64,000 bases of DNA from Gimesia aquarii (lineage in GTDB: Bacteria > Planctomycetota > Planctomycetia > Planctomycetales > Planctomycetaceae), in assembly GCF_007748175.1 (NCBI RefSeq), contig NZ_CP037422.1, forward strand, positions 3,664,020 through 3,728,019. The letters are read 5' to 3'. Position numbers and translations under genes: made by a program. Below are positions 9,322 through 21,116 of this stretch, piece by piece; the stretch's first letter is position 1; each line of letters starts with the position of its first letter. Under the pieces are notes generated by a model. That model worked only from the letters and a program-made list of their open reading frames with translations, was not told the origin of the DNA and did no database searches.

Positions 9322-9882
9322 ATGCTGCTTTCATACTTGATGATGACCCTGTTGATGTTCTTAGGGATTCTTTTGATCATCATTATCTTGCTTCAAAAAG
9401 GACGCGGTGGTGGATTGGCGGGCGCCTTTGGTGGCTCTGGTGGACAGAGTGCTTTAGGAACCAAAGCCGGTGATGTGTTTACCAAAATCACAGTCATCAT
9501 GGCAGTCATCTGGGTCATCTTAGCTGGTGTATCCGGAATCGTGGCCAGAAATAATTCTGGCAGGTTTACAGGAGGCTCTGCGGCTGTGACTTCTGATAAA
9601 ACAGAAATGAAGCCAGGTGAAGAGAATGCTCAGGATCCACTAATTACTGAAGCACCAGAAGATCCAAAATTCAATACAGACCTCAAAGACAAAAAAGAAG
9701 CTGAGGCTCCTTCAGAGTCAAAGACAGAACCAGCTCCAAAAGATGACGAAAAATCATCCACAACGAAATCAGAAGAAAAAACGGATACAGCCAAACCCAA
9801 AGATGCCACTACACCTGCAGAGAAAAAACAGGATACCCCTGCAGAAACTGAGAAGCCTAAGTCTGAACCAAAATCGAACTAG
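9322..9882 (+). CDS. secG: Preprotein translocase subunit SecG with long charged tail
   Basis: SecG is the small subunit of the SecYEG channel. Residues 1-75 show the family pattern: a first membrane helix ([18 protein letters not shown]), a [16 protein letters not shown] loop that is almost diagnostic, a conserved FTKIT segment, and a second helix ending near residue 73. The remaining 110 residues are a low-complexity Glu/Lys/Pro/Thr tail, much longer than in typical SecG proteins of about 75-115 residues. The tail is presumably disordered; its side of the membrane follows from SecG topology and was not determined here. Start ATG 9322 is preceded by AGGATAACACA. Confidence 0.9.
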   Translation: MLLSYLMMTLLMFLGILLIIIILLQKGRGGGLAGAFGGSGGQSALGTKAGDVFTKITVIMAVIWVILAGVSGIVARNNSGRFTGGSAAVTSDKTEMKPGEENAQDPLITEAPEDPKFNTDLKDKKEAEAPSESKTEPAPKDDEKSSTTKSEEKTDTAKPKDATTPAEKKQDTPAETEKPKSEPKSN

Positions 9883-9966
9883 TCTTCGCGGCATAAATGA
9901 AATCAATTTAATGAGAGACTGTTCTCTTAACTTCCATCGATTCCTGTTTTCAGAAAAGAGTGTGTT

Positions 9967-10851
9967 GTGCTGCTAGGCATGACTGGTTTTGGAAGTTCGA
10001 CAGCAGAAGATGACCGATTATCGGTCCAAGCTGAAATTCGAACCGTCAACAACCGTTATTTAAAAATATCGACCCGTTACCCGGATTTTTACGCAAAGCT
10101 TGGCAGTCAGATTGAAAAGCAATTGCGGAGTTCGATTACGCGCGGAACGGTTAATCTCACACTGAAAATCAATCATCTTGATCGAACGAGTGATTATTTA
10201 CTGGATGAAGAGGTTGTCAAACAGTATTGGGAACAGCTGAAAAATATCACTCAGGCCTGTCACCTTCCACTTCCGGATGATCTTAATAGTCTGCTTTCCT
10301 TGCCTGGGGCTGTTCTTGACAACGACTCAAAATCACACACACCTGAATCGGATTGGCCATTGATCGAACAAGCACTTCGGGAAGCATTGGAAGATTTAAC
10401 AGAATTCCGTAAAAAGGAAGGTGAGTCAGCACAAGCCGATCTTCTTGCCAGTAATCAGATAATCTGTGAACAACTAAAGATCGTAAAAGAAATTGCGCCA
10501 CGTGTCGTTACCAACTATCGAGATCGATTACATCAGAGACTAAGCGATTTGCTCGAAGACCAGGAAGTCGACCTTGATTCAGACAGCCTGATTCGGGAAG
10601 TCAGCCTGTTTGCAGATCGCTCTGACATCAATGAAGAACTCAGCCGTCTGGATTGCCACCTGGAACAATTTGATACAATATTGAACGGCTCAACATCCCA
10701 GGGTAAAAAGCTGGAGTTTCTGGTTCAGGAAATGTTTCGAGAAATCAATACCATCGGATCTAAAGCCAATGATGTTGAAATCTCGCATGCTGTGATCGAG
10801 ATGAAGCTTGCTGTCGAGAAGATTCGAGAAAACGTCCAAAACGTAGAATAA
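9967..10851 (+). CDS. yicC: YicC/YloC family endoribonuclease
   Basis: The 294-residue product matches the YicC/YloC family, an RNase family that trims or degrades RNA. Visible hallmarks are the N-terminal LLGMTGFGSS, then EIRTVNNRYLKIS, and the C-terminal GKKLEFLVQEMFREINTIGSKAND followed by EMKLAVEKIRENVQNVE. The GTG at 9967 is used because the family begins with M-(x3)-MTGFG and no better upstream start exists. In many bacteria yicC lies just before gmk and rpoZ, as here; the gap to gmk is 66 bases. Confidence 0.93.
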   Translation: MLLGMTGFGSSTAEDDRLSVQAEIRTVNNRYLKISTRYPDFYAKLGSQIEKQLRSSITRGTVNLTLKINHLDRTSDYLLDEEVVKQYWEQLKNITQACHLPLPDDLNSLLSLPGAVLDNDSKSHTPESDWPLIEQALREALEDLTEFRKKEGESAQADLLASNQIICEQLKIVKEIAPRVVTNYRDRLHQRLSDLLEDQEVDLDSDSLIREVSLFADRSDINEELSRLDCHLEQFDTILNGSTSQGKKLEFLVQEMFREINTIGSKANDVEISHAVIEMKLAVEKIRENVQNVE

Positions 10852-10917
10852 CATATAAACTTGTCCATAAATATTCAACATCGAGACGACACAGGGATCG
10901 CTCTGGAGTTTTGTAAC

Positions 10918-11520
10918 GTGTCAAATCCTCAAGCAGAAATACCAATCGTCGTACTCTCTGGACCGACTGCCAGCGGTAAAACCACGATCGTAAAACGGCT
11001 ATTGCAAGAGTCTCCTGTCAAATTGATCAAAGCCATCTCAGCCACGACTCGTCCGATACGTAACGGAGAAATTGATGGCCAGGACTACTATTTCCTGACG
11101 CCAGAAGAATTTGAGGAACGACGGAAAAATAACGAATTACTTGAGTGCGAACAGGTACATGGGTTGGGATACTGGTACGGTACGCTAAAATCGGAAGTAG
11201 ATCGCGCAGCCAAAGAAGGTGGCTGGCCCTTTCTCGAAATAGATGTTCAAGGTACATTGAAGCTTAAAGAACAGTTTCCACAGACCATGACGCTGTTTGT
11301 CAGAACGAGTTCTGATGAAGAATATGAAAAGCGAATTCGGGATCGAGGGACGGAATCAGAAGAAATTATCGAAAAACGGCTCGCAACGATCCGTAAGGAG
11401 TTGGAGTTGGCCGAGTATTATAATCATGTCATTATTAATGACGAACTGGATCGGGCTGTCAATGAAATTGGCACCATCCTGAAACAACGGGAGCAAGAAA
11501 TCAATGCTGGAAGAATTTAA
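10918..11520 (+). CDS. gmk: Guanylate kinase
   Basis: Guanylate kinase phosphorylates GMP to GDP. The protein has the P-loop GPTASGKTT near its N-terminus, the GMP-binding segment [19 protein letters not shown], the FLEIDVQG nucleotide-binding strand and the lid region [13 protein letters not shown] use the GTG at 10918 (200 residues, normal length) because GGAG at 10905-10908 is well placed before it. A TTG at 10861 is also in frame and would add 19 unrelated residues. The 3' end overlaps rpoZ by 17 bases, showing tight coupling. Confidence 0.94.
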   Translation: MSNPQAEIPIVVLSGPTASGKTTIVKRLLQESPVKLIKAISATTRPIRNGEIDGQDYYFLTPEEFEERRKNNELLECEQVHGLGYWYGTLKSEVDRAAKEGGWPFLEIDVQGTLKLKEQFPQTMTLFVRTSSDEEYEKRIRDRGTESEEIIEKRLATIRKELELAEYYNHVIINDELDRAVNEIGTILKQREQEINAGRI

Positions 11521-11782
11521 AGAAGAAGAGATCGTTAACAAAGTTGGCGGTCGATTTAAATTGTCTTCACTTATTCAGAAACGAATCGTCGCTCTCAACC
11601 GAGGGGCGCGGCCACTGGTTGAGATGCAAACTAAAAACCATATTGAAGTGGTCGTCAAAGAGATCATGGAAGATAAGATCTATCTGGATCAATCAGGCGA
11701 AGTTGCGATCAATGATGATGGAAGTCCTTTAGATGCAGTCGAATTTGATGATGCAGGTCCTACACTCGAAGATCTGATTTAA
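11504..11782 (+). CDS. rpoZ: RNA polymerase omega subunit
   Basis: Omega promotes RNA polymerase assembly. The 92-residue product has the family core: [17 protein letters not shown] followed by [12 protein letters not shown], with an acidic C-terminus. It overlaps the end of gmk by 17 bases, and gmk-rpoZ adjacency is widespread in bacteria. The helix [10 protein letters not shown] in place of the usual RARQL segment is a modest divergence but within the range of the family. Confidence 0.9.
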   Translation: MLEEFKEEEIVNKVGGRFKLSSLIQKRIVALNRGARPLVEMQTKNHIEVVVKEIMEDKIYLDQSGEVAINDDGSPLDAVEFDDAGPTLEDLI

Positions 11783-11819
11783 TTGATTCATCAGATCCAT
11801 TTGCTCCGGAAATTTACCC

Positions 11820-12359
11820 ATGCAGGGGCGTGAAATTTTATTAGGTGTTTCAGGCGGGATTGCCGCTTATAAGACAGCTGACCTTACCAGTAAACTGGTC
11901 CAGAAAGGGGCGGCTGTCAGTGTAGTAATGACCAAGGCGGCCGAAAAGTTTATTGGAGCAACTACGTTCGAAGCATTAACTGGTCGCCCGGTATACCAAG
12001 GTAGTTTTTCCCCTAGAGAACATTTCCAGGGAGAGCATATTGGCCTGGCCCGCCGAGCAGAACTTTTTGTCATCGCACCGGCAACAGCGAATGTCATTGC
12101 TCAACTTGCTCATGGCCTGGCTGAGGATCTCCTTTCAACACTTACATTAACCTGTACTGCCCCCATCCTGATTGCCCCGGCGATGAATGCGGATATGTGG
12201 GCCAAGCCTGCAGTACAGCGTAATCTGCGTCAGATCAAAGAGGATGGAATTCACATCGTAGAACCGGGAGAAGGCTGGCTCAGTTGTGGGGTCATTGGAA
12301 AAGGCCGCATGGCAGAGCCTGCAGAGATTTTAACACGAATTGAAGAATTACTAAATTGA
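11820..12359 (+). CDS. coaC: Phosphopantothenoylcysteine decarboxylase (CoaC half)
   Basis: This flavoprotein decarboxylates 4'-phosphopantothenoylcysteine in coenzyme A synthesis. The 179-residue protein has the flavodoxin-like start [16 protein letters not shown], the substrate-binding PAMNADMW motif (catalytic Asn), the [10 protein letters not shown] segment with the catalytic His, and the substrate-clamp [16 protein letters not shown] with its conserved Cys. In most bacteria it is fused to the ligase domain as CoaBC; here a stop at 12359 ends the protein and a separate ligase gene follows after 49 bases. Confidence 0.9.
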   Translation: MQGREILLGVSGGIAAYKTADLTSKLVQKGAAVSVVMTKAAEKFIGATTFEALTGRPVYQGSFSPREHFQGEHIGLARRAELFVIAPATANVIAQLAHGLAEDLLSTLTLTCTAPILIAPAMNADMWAKPAVQRNLRQIKEDGIHIVEPGEGWLSCGVIGKGRMAEPAEILTRIEELLN

Positions 12360-12408
12360 TTCAAGACATTGCCGATCACTTTCAATTCGCTTGAAGTAAA
12401 CGAAACTT

Positions 12409-13035
12409 ATGAGAATTCTTATCACTGCTGGGCCCACCCGTGAATATCTTGATGACGTACGTTATCTTTCCAATGCCAGCAGTGGCCAGATGGGATATGC
12501 TTTGGCACATTCTGCGATTCAGGCCGGACACGAAGTAGCTCTTGTATCCGGACCGGTCAGGTTGCCTCCACCTGAAGGATGTGAAATCTATCATGTTGAA
12601 ACGACGGATGAGATGTATGCCCAATGCGAAACCCTCTTCCCTGAATGTGATGGGGTTATCGGAACAGCGGCGGTCTGTGATTATCGGATTAAAACCCGTA
12701 AACCAGGTAAAATCGCCAAAACCGGCGAAGCGATCACTTTGGAACTGGTAGAAACGATTGATGTACTAGCCGAACTGGGGACACAGAAAGGCCACCGCTG
12801 GGTGATTGGCTTTGCTCTGGAGTCACAGGATGCTCGCTTCAATGCAGTCCGCAAACTCTACAGCAAAAAATGCGATGCGATTGTCCTCAACGGCGTGAAT
12901 GCCATCGGTTCCACTGAAAATTATGTGGAAGTCATCGATCAAAGCCAGGAAACCGTCGCCACTTATTCTGGTGAGAAATCTCAAGTAGCAGAATCACTCA
13001 TCTCCTGGGTACAAGCACACATCGCTGGAAAATAA
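12409..13035 (+). CDS. coaB: Phosphopantothenate-cysteine ligase (CoaB half)
   Basis: The enzyme joins cysteine to 4'-phosphopantothenate, the step before CoaC. The 208-residue product begins ILITAGPTREYLDDVRYLSN, followed by SSGQMGYALA, both standard for CoaB, with AAVCDYR in the middle and the late NGVNAIGSTENYVEVID. The N-terminus starts exactly where the ligase domain begins in fused CoaBC proteins, so the split falls at the domain boundary and both halves look intact. It is the last recognisable gene of the secG run. Confidence 0.92.
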   Translation: MRILITAGPTREYLDDVRYLSNASSGQMGYALAHSAIQAGHEVALVSGPVRLPPPEGCEIYHVETTDEMYAQCETLFPECDGVIGTAAVCDYRIKTRKPGKIAKTGEAITLELVETIDVLAELGTQKGHRWVIGFALESQDARFNAVRKLYSKKCDAIVLNGVNAIGSTENYVEVIDQSQETVATYSGEKSQVAESLISWVQAHIAGK

Positions 13036-13318
13036 TGCGAAAGCCGATGCTACCAATCTAGTGGTAGAAACAGGGGACAGTAAACGGACCTGAACTCAGA
13101 AGCCCCGGTATCAGAAATGACAAACGTTACAATCTGTTCTATTCGCACAACCAGTCCTTTCAACTTCAACTGTCTTTACTAACCCGATCAACCCGCTCGT
13201 ATGAGGCAGAAACGCAACATAGTTTGTTGAGTTTTTCCGACATGCCCGTCGTTCGTGTGCTAGGTTTGAATAGTTAAGGAAATCAACATCTAGCAGAAAA
13301 CATACTTTTGTTTGGTAC
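13036..13318. other. Non-coding stretch after coaB
   Basis: No convincing gene is present in this 283-base stretch after coaB. It precedes two consecutive hairpins (13319-13342 and 13357-13402). The spacing would allow a small RNA or a long 3' untranslated region, but I recognise no RNA family. Confidence 0.3.
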
Positions 13319-13342
13319 GTCTCAATTCCCCCTGATTGAGAC
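13319..13342 (+). other. Hairpin in the coaB-ftsK intergenic region
   Basis: GTCTCAAT at 13319-13326 and ATTGAGAC at 13335-13342 form a perfect 8-bp stem around TCCCCCTG. It lies 14 bases before a larger hairpin. Confidence 0.4.
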
Positions 13343-13356
13343 AATAGTCGTGAAAA

Positions 13357-13410
13357 TGTTCCCGTTTGTTGATGTTCTTGGGTTTACTCGCAAACGGGAA
13401 CAATTTTCTT
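13357..13410 (+). terminator. Probable terminator before ftsK
   Basis: TGTTCCCGTTTG at 13357-13368 and CAAACGGGAACA at 13391-13402 are exact 12-base complements with a 22-base loop, followed by ATTTTCTTT. It is the best terminator candidate for the operon ending in coaB, 320 bases downstream of that gene. The long loop and distance leave open that it belongs to a separate small transcript. Confidence 0.5.
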
Positions 13411-13537
13411 TCCATGCAAAAATCTAATGCCTTCTGAAAAAAGTAAGCACTTTTTTGCGTTCGCTTTGCGCGCCGTTGATTTCATTTTTTAAATAAATTG
13501 GCCTCCATTTTTTGTATAGATTTGCAGGTTGGTCGTC

Positions 13538-15832
13538 ATGATCGACATTCAACGGTTCAAAACAGATTTAATTGCGCTTGGGTTGCTGGCAGTCACAGTC
13601 TTTCTCGGACTGAGTCTCTTCAGCTATGACCCCGCTGATCCTCCTGCGCAACTGGTCTACCCTGTCCGTGAAGCCGCTCAAAATCTGTGTGGAACTACAG
13701 GAGCCCATGTCGCTCATCTTTTGCGAACCGGCTTTGGTGTAGGTGCCTGGGGAATCTTTCTGGCGTTGATCGTGATTGATATGCGTATGTTTTCACGTCA
13801 ACAGGCAGTTGGCGCGATGGTAGAACTCTTTGGACTTGCGCTGATTTTAGCCTCGGTCTGTATTGTCAGTCAAATGATGTTAGGCAATAACAGCACGACA
13901 CCTCTGATTGGCAGTGGTGGTTATATTGGTGCACTTGGATTCTCATTTTTGGAAGCAAAATTTTCTGTTGCTGGTTCCTTAATTCTGTTAGCTTCCATGT
14001 TTTTTGCAGGGCTCTTATTAACAGCTGATACGATGCCTGTCCGGTTTCTTTTTTCCTGTCTCTCATTTCCGTTTCGAATTTTAAGCCGTGACCCTTCAGA
14101 ATTGGAGGAAGAAGCTGAAGAAGAATACGAAGAGGACGAAGACGAAGATGTCGTCGCTGAAGATGAAGAAGAAGAGTATGAAGAAGAAGTCGTTGCCGCT
14201 CCAAAACTGAAAAAAGCGAAAGTTCGAAAACCGATCAAAGTGAATCCGCCAGCGGGCCTTCGCCTGTCGCGCGAGCCTCGACCCATCGAGCAAAAAAAAA
14301 ACAGCTCGTATAAGCTGCCCGGGCTAGAACTTCTGGAAGAAGCGGAAAACTTTCCATTTGAGTTATTAGCGAAAAAAGCGGAAGAAGCAGCCGAAGTTTT
14401 GGAAAATACATTCGCCGATTTTGGCTTGGATATTCAAGTTTCTGAAATCGATACCGGTCCCGTTTTAACTCTATTCGAACTCAATTTGAAACCTGGATTA
14501 CGTGTTGCCAAAGTGACAGCACTGGCTCATGACCTCGCGGTCGCCTTACGAGTGCCATCAGTGCGAGTTGTGCCTTCTATCCCCGGAAAAAATACGGTGG
14601 GTGTCGAAGTTCCTAACGAAAAGCAAGTCATGGTACGTTTGAAAGAACTGATTGAGGCCTGTTCTCAAGAAGCAGATCGCAATCGAATTCCACTATTCAT
14701 GGGTAAAGACGTGAGTGGCCGCCCTCTGACAGCTGACCTGTCTAAACTGCCTCATCTATTGATTGCAGGACGTACTGGAACAGGTAAAAGTGTCTGTCTC
14801 AATACACTCATTCTTTCGTTACTGATGACGCGGACTCCCAACGAAGTCAAGATGTTGATGATCGACCCAAAAATGGTGGAGTTAAGTGGTTACAAGCGAA
14901 TTCCCCATTTGATGCACCCTGTAATTACCGATATGAAAAAAGCGGAAGCAGTTTTGGCGTGGGCTGTCGACAAAATGGAAGAACGCTATGACCTTCTCGC
15001 TCGCTGTGGTGCTCGGAACATTGAAAGCTTCAACAAACTCGGAAAACAAAAAATCTTAGAGCTGGCTGACATTGATCCTGATTCAGAAGAAGCACAGCAA
15101 ATGCCAGAAAAAATGCCTTCCATCGTGATCGTTGCAGATGAAATTGCAGATATGATGATGACATCAGGTAAAGATGTGGAAGCACACATTATCCGTCTGG
15201 CTCAGAAATCGCGGGCTGTGGGCATTCACCTGGTACTCGCAACTCAAAAACCAACCGTCGATGTCATTACAGGGCTGATTAAATCTAACCTCCCTGCCCG
15301 AATTTCGTTTCAGGTTGCCAGCCGTGGTGATAGCCGTGTGGTATTGGATGAAAATGGTGCTGATGCTCTGCTCGGCAATGGTGATATGCTCTACCTGGCT
15401 CCCGGAACCAGTAAACTGACTCGTGCTCAAGGAGCCTACGTGAGTGATGAAGAAATCGAAAATGTAATCGACTTCTTTGGCGATATGGAACCAGAATACA
15501 GTCCAGAACTGGCTCAAATCACAGCCGCAAACTCAAAGAAGAATAATGGTGGTGAGTCTGAACGTAAAGAGGACAGCCTGTATAATGAGGCAGTTGAAGT
15601 GGTTATTCGCGAAGGCCGCGGCTCTGTTTCTCTATTACAACGAGCACTTGGAGTAGGCTATGGTCGTGGTGCCCGTTTGATCGATTACATGGCAGAAGAT
15701 GGTATTGTCGGTGAGTACAACGGCTCACAGGCACGTGAAGTCTTGTATACAATCGATGAATGGGAAGCCGCAAAGCAAAACGACTTCCAAGACGATTATG
15801 AAGAAGAAGAATACGAAGAAGAGTTCGTATAA
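13538..15832 (+). CDS. ftsK: DNA translocase FtsK/SpoIIIE
   Basis: FtsK pumps chromosome ends through the division septum. The 764-residue product has an N-terminal membrane domain with about four helices (residues 8-175). A short linker follows, including a strikingly acidic Glu/Asp block near residues 188-222. The motor has an alpha/beta part, Walker A GRTGTGKS near residue 411, Walker B MLMIDPK near 442 and ATQKPTVDV. A C-terminal winged-helix gamma domain (GRGSVSLLQRALGVGYGRGAR) would read KOPS-like sequences. The ATG at 13538 is chosen; a TTG nine bases upstream is also in frame. The linker is far shorter than in E. coli FtsK. Confidence 0.95.
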   Translation: MIDIQRFKTDLIALGLLAVTVFLGLSLFSYDPADPPAQLVYPVREAAQNLCGTTGAHVAHLLRTGFGVGAWGIFLALIVIDMRMFSRQQAVGAMVELFGLALILASVCIVSQMMLGNNSTTPLIGSGGYIGALGFSFLEAKFSVAGSLILLASMFFAGLLLTADTMPVRFLFSCLSFPFRILSRDPSELEEEAEEEYEEDEDEDVVAEDEEEEYEEEVVAAPKLKKAKVRKPIKVNPPAGLRLSREPRPIEQKKNSSYKLPGLELLEEAENFPFELLAKKAEEAAEVLENTFADFGLDIQVSEIDTGPVLTLFELNLKPGLRVAKVTALAHDLAVALRVPSVRVVPSIPGKNTVGVEVPNEKQVMVRLKELIEACSQEADRNRIPLFMGKDVSGRPLTADLSKLPHLLIAGRTGTGKSVCLNTLILSLLMTRTPNEVKMLMIDPKMVELSGYKRIPHLMHPVITDMKKAEAVLAWAVDKMEERYDLLARCGARNIESFNKLGKQKILELADIDPDSEEAQQMPEKMPSIVIVADEIADMMMTSGKDVEAHIIRLAQKSRAVGIHLVLATQKPTVDVITGLIKSNLPARISFQVASRGDSRVVLDENGADALLGNGDMLYLAPGTSKLTRAQGAYVSDEEIENVIDFFGDMEPEYSPELAQITAANSKKNNGGESERKEDSLYNEAVEVVIREGRGSVSLLQRALGVGYGRGARLIDYMAEDGIVGEYNGSQAREVLYTIDEWEAAKQNDFQDDYEEEEYEEEFV

Positions 15833-15920
15833 CGCGGCATTTCGCCCTATTATTCTTTACTTATTGCCTTAAAAGATGTCTGAAGTCGTGAATTCTGTTT
15901 GACTACCACAGCCGCTCTGC

Positions 15921-15950
15921 TTATGATCTTTCCATTACAAAGCGTATAAT
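15921..15950 (+). promoter_or_regulatory. Candidate promoter of the cimA leader
   Basis: A perfect TATAAT at 15945-15950 has a weak TTATGA at 15921-15926, 18 bases upstream. Transcription would begin near 15957, about 30 bases before the leader peptide ATG at 15988. Confidence 0.45.
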
Positions 15951-15987
15951 TAGCCATTTTCACTAGGATTAGAAGGTCTTTTCGTCA

Positions 15988-16059
15988 ATGATGCCTGTTT
16001 CAAATATCGTCTGCGTCAGCAGCATTATTATTATTTGCGAAATTACAGGCTCACTATGA
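15988..16059 (+). CDS. Isoleucine-rich leader peptide of cimA (attenuator)
   Basis: A 23-codon open frame starts at the ATG at 15988 and ends with TGA at 16057-16059. It contains six Ile codons, four of them consecutive ATT (16024-16035), plus three Val and one Leu. AGAAGG at 15971-15976 could serve as its ribosome site, though the spacing of 11 bases is long. Its stop codon touches the antiterminator arm and it lies just upstream of a strong terminator and the citramalate synthase gene, the first step of isoleucine synthesis from pyruvate. This is the arrangement of an ilv-type leader peptide, where ribosome stalling at Ile codons senses charged tRNA. Expression is not shown by sequence alone. 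Confidence 0.7.
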   Translation: MMPVSNIVCVSSIIIICEITGSL

Positions 16060-16103
16060 CTTGAGGATCATTATCAATTTAACAGATTTTCAGAACCTCA
16101 GGT
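16059..16103 (+). promoter_or_regulatory. Antiterminator pairing in the cimA leader
   Basis: ACTTGAGG at 16059-16066 can pair with CCTCAGGT at 16096-16103 (8 bp, one G-U), which removes the left arm of the terminator. A ribosome at the leader stop codon would cover the first segment and allow termination; one stalled on the Ile codons would leave it free. An earlier hairpin, GCCTGT (15993-15998) with ACAGGC (16045-16050), encloses the Ile codons and may act as the pause or protector stem. Confidence 0.6.
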
Positions 16104-16122
16104 CACAACCTGAGGTTTTTTT
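16094..16122 (+). terminator. Attenuator terminator upstream of cimA
   Basis: AACCTCAGGT at 16094-16103 and ACCTGAGGTT at 16108-16117 form a perfect 10-bp stem with a four-base loop, followed by T residues to 16122. It lies 262 bases after the ftsK stop and 176 bases before cimA. It overlaps the antiterminator arm, which favours a regulatory rather than a simple end-of-ftsK role. Confidence 0.85.
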
Positions 16123-16297
16123 ATTGCATTGACCAAGACTCATCAAGGACTGTGACAAGATAACCTGAAAGAAAATAACAGGAGATCATTTCATAGTGCA
16201 AAAGGTTTATTTTTAGTGTGACTCGAACAGGATACAGTCTAAATCAACCAGCGACTCTTGAATTTTCAAAGAATAACAGAAAAAGAAAGCCCCTAAG

Positions 16298-17872
16298 ATG
16301 GCCCGAATTCAGATGTATGACACAACTTTGCGGGATGGCAGCCAGGGAGAAGGCATCAACTTCTCATTGGAAGATAAGCTGCAAATTACCGTAAAGCTTG
16401 ATGAAATGGGCTTCGACTATATTGAAGGTGGCTATCCGCTTTCAAATCCCAAAGACACAGAATATTTCCAGCGCGTCGCAGAAATGGATCTGAAACACGC
16501 TAAAGTCACTGCCTTTGGAATGACACGTCGTAAAGATATTGCCGCAAAAGATGATGTTGGCATGCAGGCACTCCGCGACTCCCAGGCACCCGTTGTTACT
16601 ATCGTCGGTAAGACTTGGGATTTGCATGTCACAGAAGTTCTACGAGTGAGTCTCGAAGAGAATCTGGCCATGATTACAGATTCAGTCTCCTTCATTAAAT
16701 CGTGCGGACGTGAAGTGATCTATGACGCGGAGCACTTCTTTGATGGATTTCGAGCGAATCCGGATTACGCTTTAAAAACGATTAAGGCAGCTGCCGAAGG
16801 TGGCGCAGATATCATTATCCCCTGCGATACGAATGGCGGAAGCCTGCCTGAAGTCATTGCCAAATATCTCGACCTCGTTCGAAGTGAGTTGAAAACCCCT
16901 CTGGGCATTCACTGTCACAACGATTGTGATGTCGCAATAGCTAACTCATTAACTGCGGTAGAGCATGGAGCCGTACAAGTTCAGGGTACGGTCAATGGAA
17001 TCGGCGAGCGTTGTGGAAATGCTGATCTGATTAGTGTGATCGCCAATCTAGTCACAAAACAGGAAGGCCATTCGGTTCTACTTGACAACAATTTACATAA
17101 TCTGACCGAACTATCGCGCTATGTTTACGAACTGGCAAATATGAATTTTCGATCGAGCCAACCGTTTGTTGGTAGTAGTGCCTTTGCACACAAAGGCGGC
17201 ATGCACGTTCACGCCGTCAATCGTATCGCCAGAAGTTACGAACACATCGAACCGGAAGTGGTTGGTAATGAGCGGAAAGTACTTGTCAGTGAGCTGTCCG
17301 GCCGTTCCAACATTGTCGCAAAAACGACAAAATATAAACTCGATCATGATCCAGAGCTTCTTACCAAAATCTTGGAAAAGGTTCAGGATCTGGAAAACAT
17401 CGGCTATCAGTTTGAAGCGGCGGAAGCCTCGTTCGATCTGCTCGTCAAAAAAGTCGCAGGAACATTCACACCTCACTTCGAGAAAATTCATTATCGAGTC
17501 AATGTTGAATCAGATCACACTCATGAACCGCTTACAGAAGCGACCATTAAACTAAACGTCAACAGTCATCAGGAACATGTTGTCGGCGAAGGCGATGGTC
17601 CTGTCAACGCATTAGACACGGCACTCCGCAAAGCCCTCTGCCCTGCTTACCCAGCACTCGAAAAGATGCATCTGGTTGATTACAAAGTACGTGTCATCAA
17701 CTCTGCAGAGGGCACTGCCGCCCGCGTACGAGTAGTCATTGAGAGTAGAGATGAACACGATGTCTGGAGCAGTATCGGAGTCAGTGAAAATATCATCGAA
17801 GCGAGCTGGCTGGCACTCGTAGATAGCGTCGAATACAAGCTCTATAAGGATAAAGGAACTTTTTCCGACTAG
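16298..17872 (+). CDS. cimA: Citramalate synthase
   Basis: The enzyme condenses pyruvate and acetyl-CoA to (R)-citramalate, the threonine-independent entry to isoleucine. The 524-residue product has the HMGL-like TIM barrel: YDTTLRDGSQGEGINFS with the catalytic Arg and metal Asp, GIHCHNDCDVAIANS with metal-binding His residues, and GTVNGIGERCGNADL. A LeuA-type C-terminal regulatory domain begins around residue 395. The sequence is closer to the CimA branch (EGINFS, YIEGGYPLSNPKD) than to 2-isopropylmalate synthase, but I infer substrate from this resemblance. A leader peptide with Ile codons lies upstream. The start ATG follows a weak AGAAAG site. Confidence 0.9.
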   Translation: MARIQMYDTTLRDGSQGEGINFSLEDKLQITVKLDEMGFDYIEGGYPLSNPKDTEYFQRVAEMDLKHAKVTAFGMTRRKDIAAKDDVGMQALRDSQAPVVTIVGKTWDLHVTEVLRVSLEENLAMITDSVSFIKSCGREVIYDAEHFFDGFRANPDYALKTIKAAAEGGADIIIPCDTNGGSLPEVIAKYLDLVRSELKTPLGIHCHNDCDVAIANSLTAVEHGAVQVQGTVNGIGERCGNADLISVIANLVTKQEGHSVLLDNNLHNLTELSRYVYELANMNFRSSQPFVGSSAFAHKGGMHVHAVNRIARSYEHIEPEVVGNERKVLVSELSGRSNIVAKTTKYKLDHDPELLTKILEKVQDLENIGYQFEAAEASFDLLVKKVAGTFTPHFEKIHYRVNVESDHTHEPLTEATIKLNVNSHQEHVVGEGDGPVNALDTALRKALCPAYPALEKMHLVDYKVRVINSAEGTAARVRVVIESRDEHDVWSSIGVSENIIEASWLALVDSVEYKLYKDKGTFSD

Positions 17873-18036
17873 AATGCAGAAACCGCGACCTTCAATAATG
17901 CCCGCAACAACTATTTTTGCTATATCTGAGTCTGATCAGTCATGTTTAGCTGCTCCGACAGGCTCTATTCATTGACGAATGATACTCATACATCAACCAG
18001 GTCCCTCAAACCTCAAACAAGACTCAATAGTAACTC

Positions 18037-20961
<2,925 letters not shown>

Positions 20962-21116
20962 TGAAAGTTTCCGGCTATCATTTCATTAGAATCCTGTTGT
21001 GCTGCCATTGGGCGGTGTATAATAATCATACTAAAATAAAGACGTTCTGATTCAGGAATATTTAACTCATTCTGGTTGGCTGTGTTATTTTCTCTGCCCG
21101 ACCACAGGAGGCTCTC

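Noticed and set aside
13111-13344. A 77-codon open frame on the minus strand after coaB
   Set aside because: It lacks a ribosome site and has no recognisable protein pattern, and it overlaps a hairpin region.
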